From assembly GCF_000203795.2 (NCBI RefSeq), contig NW_006281099.1, forward strand, positions 3,188,532 to 3,252,531: DNA of 64,000 nt. Reading direction: 5' to 3'. Under the pieces are notes generated by a model. The model saw only the letters and a list, made by a program, of their open reading frames with translations, did not search any database and was not told the origin of the DNA. Numbering within the stretch: position 1 is the first letter of the stretch; each line of letters opens with the position of its first letter. Of this stretch, positions 61,039 through 64,000 are shown in pieces. This DNA comes from Batrachochytrium dendrobatidis JAM81. Its lineage: Eukaryota; Chytridiomycota; Chytridiomycetes; Rhizophydiales. Position numbers and translations under genes: made by a program.

Positions 61039-63093
61039 ATGACCAGCTCAAATAGACATGTGTCCACTGCACCATCATCCCTGTCATTTGCACACCAAAT
61101 GCTTGATCCTGCCTTTGCAAATGTAACCTCATGGAGAGCCAGTAAGAACATGACGATCGACTTAAACACCACCTATTACGCTCGAGACTCTCGTTCAAAG
61201 GACAAATGCAAACGCTTTTTCGGCGAGCAACGCATACCCATTCTTGCTGGGAGTGGGTCTACCGCCAAGCTCAAGGCCTTCTTTGGAGCCCATACTGCTG
61301 CTCCGTCACTCCCGAGCTCACCATCGTCATCCATCTGTTCAAAATCCGAATTCAATGCATCTTCACCCACCGGCTCGAGTGCCAGTACTCCAGCAACCCC
61401 AACTTCAGGCGATGATATGGATTGCGGTGACACTATTTGCTTGCGTCCCTCAAAGGACGGTGATTACACTTTTCATCACTCAACACCCATGCTAGTCACA
61501 ACAACTAATGCACCTTCTGTGCCACTTTCTCAGTCCTCCTCATGTGTGACTCTGATTGATTTGCCCGTTGTAGAAGTGCACACTCCATCTATACAAACCA
61601 ATGCATTGCGCCAGCCAACCCATCCGAGTTTAAACCCAACTGCACCGCTGGCAACTGCCCATTCTACCAAGCTTGTGGCGCCGCAATGTATGGGTAGTCG
61701 TCCCTCATTGGTTGCAGATGCGTTACTTCTCTCGCCTCAAAAGCTGCACTCCCCGTGTGGTCGAGCCCAAGCGGCTATTGATAACTCGCGGTACTTGGAA
61801 ACCAGCAACGTACTTGCCAGCCATCAATACCATCGCACTCGGCGAGGCTCGCATGGAAGTGCTGCGTCTTTGTATACTCCTAGCTCAAACTGGCTGAAGC
61901 GATTGGTAGAAGAAACAAAACGATCCAATGCATCCCTCACTGATGTACAGACAGCAAAGGTCGAATCTCTTTTAAACTCAATCAAGCATATGCCTCGTCC
62001 TATGTCGGTAGACTCGCTGGTGTCGTGGGCTCATTATTGCCAGTCGGCCATTCACGACTCTTGCTCTACTCTAAGCACAGATACCAGCCAAGTCGACTCT
62101 GCATCTAGCGTGCCACTTGCAGCAGAGCAGTCCTTGGCAACTTTACCACTAGCTTCTACTTCTTCAAACACTACACACACTGCTTCAACTCGACCTCGTG
62201 TTCCTGACTCTCTGTCTGTGGATACCAAGAACGCAGCGTGCAAACGATCTTCTAGTAGCACTACTCTGATTGATGACAAGCTTCGCAAACTGGATGCCAA
62301 ACTCGAACATTTTGCACCATCTCAACCCAAACTGCACACCTTTCGTCCTATCATGTTTTCAGACACAATCGGCTCACTCTCGGGCAATGCTTCGTCTCAA
62401 TCTGACTCCAGCTCATTGATTTCAACAAGCCCTTACAACTCGGCACGGGGTGCATCGACTCGTAAGATTGCTGCAATTTTTGGAGAAGTATGTCCAGTTG
62501 ATGTTTCGGTTCAGCAGATTGAACGCGATGGACTATGGTCTATCCTTATGAGTAACTTGCCGTTATGCTACTTTATGCTGAGTCTTCTCAAGAATCATAC
62601 CCCAGAGATTCTATTTTTTATTTTGGATGCCAGCCAATTTGAGCATACAGTATATGCAAGTAACGAACAGATGCAGCAGGCTGCATATGATTTGTATGCA
62701 CTGTATTTTAAAATTGATGCGCCATTTGAGCTGAATGTGTCGCAAAAGGTACGCATGGCAGTTGCAACGGGGATCAAGACTGCTTCGATCAAATGCTTTA
62801 GTAAGCCTATGCAGGAGATGATGCTGCTATTGGATGGAGCGTATACTCGATTTGCTGCAGGTCGGTATTTTCAAGACATGAAGCGAGATTTGGGAAAGCA
62901 TACAGTACTACACCACGAAGCCACTGCGCGCAAAACAGAGGCTCTTTTACACAGTGCAGTGCCGGCAGAGTCGACTTTATTGGGACACAATCGTAGATTA
63001 CAAATTCAGGCAATCCGCGGTCGCATCAATGTGTTTATCAAGGATAAGTTGGTGTCATACATCTTCTTATCTAACAAACACCCACGGATCTAA
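61039..63093 (+). CDS. RGS-domain protein (regulator of G-protein signalling)
   Basis: Intronless gene of about 684 residues from the first Met at 61039. RGS domains accelerate GTP hydrolysis by G-alpha subunits. The C-terminal 190 residues fit an RGS domain: LPLCYFMLSLLKNHTPEILF, FILDASQFEHTVYASNEQMQ, AAYDLYALYFKIDAPFELNV, then CFSKPMQEMMLLLDGAYTRF and AAGRYFQDMKRDLGKH. The N-terminal two-thirds is Ser/Thr/Pro-rich and disordered, without a DEP or membrane segment. The usual conserved Asn and Leu positions cannot be assigned with certainty by eye, so this may be a divergent RGS fold. A TATA-like box lies 140 bp upstream. Confidence 0.8.
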   Translation: MTSSNRHVSTAPSSLSFAHQMLDPAFANVTSWRASKNMTIDLNTTYYARDSRSKDKCKRFFGEQRIPILAGSGSTAKLKAFFGAHTAAPSLPSSPSSSICSKSEFNASSPTGSSASTPATPTSGDDMDCGDTICLRPSKDGDYTFHHSTPMLVTTTNAPSVPLSQSSSCVTLIDLPVVEVHTPSIQTNALRQPTHPSLNPTAPLATAHSTKLVAPQCMGSRPSLVADALLLSPQKLHSPCGRAQAAIDNSRYLETSNVLASHQYHRTRRGSHGSAASLYTPSSNWLKRLVEETKRSNASLTDVQTAKVESLLNSIKHMPRPMSVDSLVSWAHYCQSAIHDSCSTLSTDTSQVDSASSVPLAAEQSLATLPLASTSSNTTHTASTRPRVPDSLSVDTKNAACKRSSSSTTLIDDKLRKLDAKLEHFAPSQPKLHTFRPIMFSDTIGSLSGNASSQSDSSSLISTSPYNSARGASTRKIAAIFGEVCPVDVSVQQIERDGLWSILMSNLPLCYFMLSLLKNHTPEILFFILDASQFEHTVYASNEQMQQAAYDLYALYFKIDAPFELNVSQKVRMAVATGIKTASIKCFSKPMQEMMLLLDGAYTRFAAGRYFQDMKRDLGKHTVLHHEATARKTEALLHSAVPAESTLLGHNRRLQIQAIRGRINVFIKDKLVSYIFLSNKHPRI

Positions 63094-64000
63094 CTTGACC
63101 AATGCTTTGCATTTTCACATTTTTAGTTTCAAGTATATTTGCTTATAGCCATATCAAGGCTTTCAAGCAGCAAACGTAAATTAACTGCATTTTGCTTATT
63201 CATTTAAAAGTTCTATTTTTTGTATTTGATAGCCCTGCTTTAATGATTGTGTTTTCAATTGGATGGGTAAAACACAAGCCTTTTTAATATTTGGCTATAC
63301 CACACAAGTGTGATCAAACAATTGACACTGGTTGCAAGCAACGGCAGAGGTCAAGTTAGAGATGGGTACTGAGCAGATGTGGCTTTTGGAATGGATTGAT
63401 GTTAATGGACGAGATATAATGCATTTCAGGTACCATTTGTGCTTCAATAGACAAGCAAGGGCTGGTCAAAACCTTTGCAGGATTTGAAAGTAGCATTCAA
63501 GATAGCGAATCATAACATACAAGATGCACTTGTGATCTACACCACCCCACGGTTATGCAGATGGATAAGCCAATGACAATCGGGTTGGACTACTTGACCA
63601 TCGATTCTCAAACAAACCGAGGTACGAATGGATAGCAAGAGCTGACCGCAACAGCTTGGACAGCACTTGATTGTAGTTTAGCACTTGGACTGCCGCTTTC
63701 TTGTTGTTGTAAACCAAGGCAGTGCAAACAAATCGCATTCATTTGGCAAATGACCGCTAACACCTTGATGAAAGGCTATGTTAGTCTTGGGCTTGGTTTC
63801 TTGCGTTGGATTTGTAACAAGCTGGATTTATTTAATCCTAAACCCAAGATATTTGGTGCAATCCGATTCCCTATTATTACCAGGCATAACTGCCATTGAC
63901 TCGCGCCCAGCATCAAACACTACTCAAACTTGTTGATTCTCAACCTTAACCTAGTCAAGGTTTCATGTTATATTGACAAGCAGCTGGACAATCGATTGCA
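63094..64000. other. Terminal stretch, nothing recognised
   Basis: The last 0.9 kb holds no ORF with family similarity, no MITE end and no RNA gene. A minus-strand open frame at 63553-63738 is short and featureless. It may be the start of a larger intergenic gap or contain exons of a gene outside the window. Confidence 0.4.

Noticed and set aside
63553..63738. Minus-strand 61-codon ORF near the window end
   Set aside because: Short, no similarity, no splice context; indistinguishable from chance.

Overview
The window looks like nuclear DNA of a zoosporic, early-diverging fungus, most probably a chytrid. It is AT-rich, gene-dense and intron-rich: I place about 110 short spliceosomal introns, mostly 50-150 bp with GTRWGT donors and YAG acceptors, in 26 protein genes. 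The gene set mixes fungal housekeeping genes with families that yeasts and most Dikarya lack but animals and flagellated fungi keep: FAM72, HCF-1-like, HAPSTR1-like, CXorf65/C22orf15-like and a paxillin-like LIM protein. The lineage call is inference; no rRNA or other marker is present.

Layout. 1-5.5 kb: the 3' end of aminodeoxychorismate (PABA) synthase, ALG7, SDH2 and, on the minus strand, LSM4. 5.6-11.4 kb: PRP3, divergent from LSM4, and the ribosomal-protein importin adaptor SYO1/HEATR3. 11.4-13.8 kb: an unrecognised gene between two nearly identical direct copies of a transposable element. 13.9-21 kb: RRP9, VPS37 and a paxillin-like LIM protein. 21.3-26.2 kb: a large Mdm1-type sorting nexin. 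26.2-28.1 kb: a gene-free stretch. 28.1-33.1 kb: FAM72-like, a short YL1-C protein, SWI5 and a HAPSTR1-like protein. 33.3-40.5 kb: a RasGEF, an unknown membrane-anchored protein and a CXorf65-like gene. 40.7-53 kb: WAPL, an HCF-1-like kelch protein, PEX16 and WRAP73. 53.5-64 kb: a disordered coiled-coil protein, calcineurin A, a doubtful small ORF and an RGS-domain protein, then about 0.9 kb with nothing recognised.

Functional themes. There are snRNP and ribosome-biogenesis genes (LSM4, PRP3, RRP9, SYO1), chromosome biology (WAPL, SWI5, YL1-C, HCF-like), membrane traffic and organelles (VPS37, MDM1, PEX16), signalling (RasGEF, RGS, calcineurin, LIM) and a centrosome/spindle-pole WD protein (WRAP73). 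These are ordinary eukaryotic neighbours, not an operon or a cluster.

Two features run across the window. First, a family of short non-autonomous DNA transposons (MITEs) with ends matching CAGCCGTATTCACGTAAAAT and flanking TA occurs at least ten times between genes. One pair brackets the unknown gene at 12-13 kb, one inverted pair brackets MDM1, and one copy abuts the start codon of the LIM gene. Second, about six of the roughly 110 introns appear to use GC instead of GT at the 5' splice site, usually as GCAAGT or GCATGT; in four cases this is the only choice I found that keeps the frame and the family alignment.
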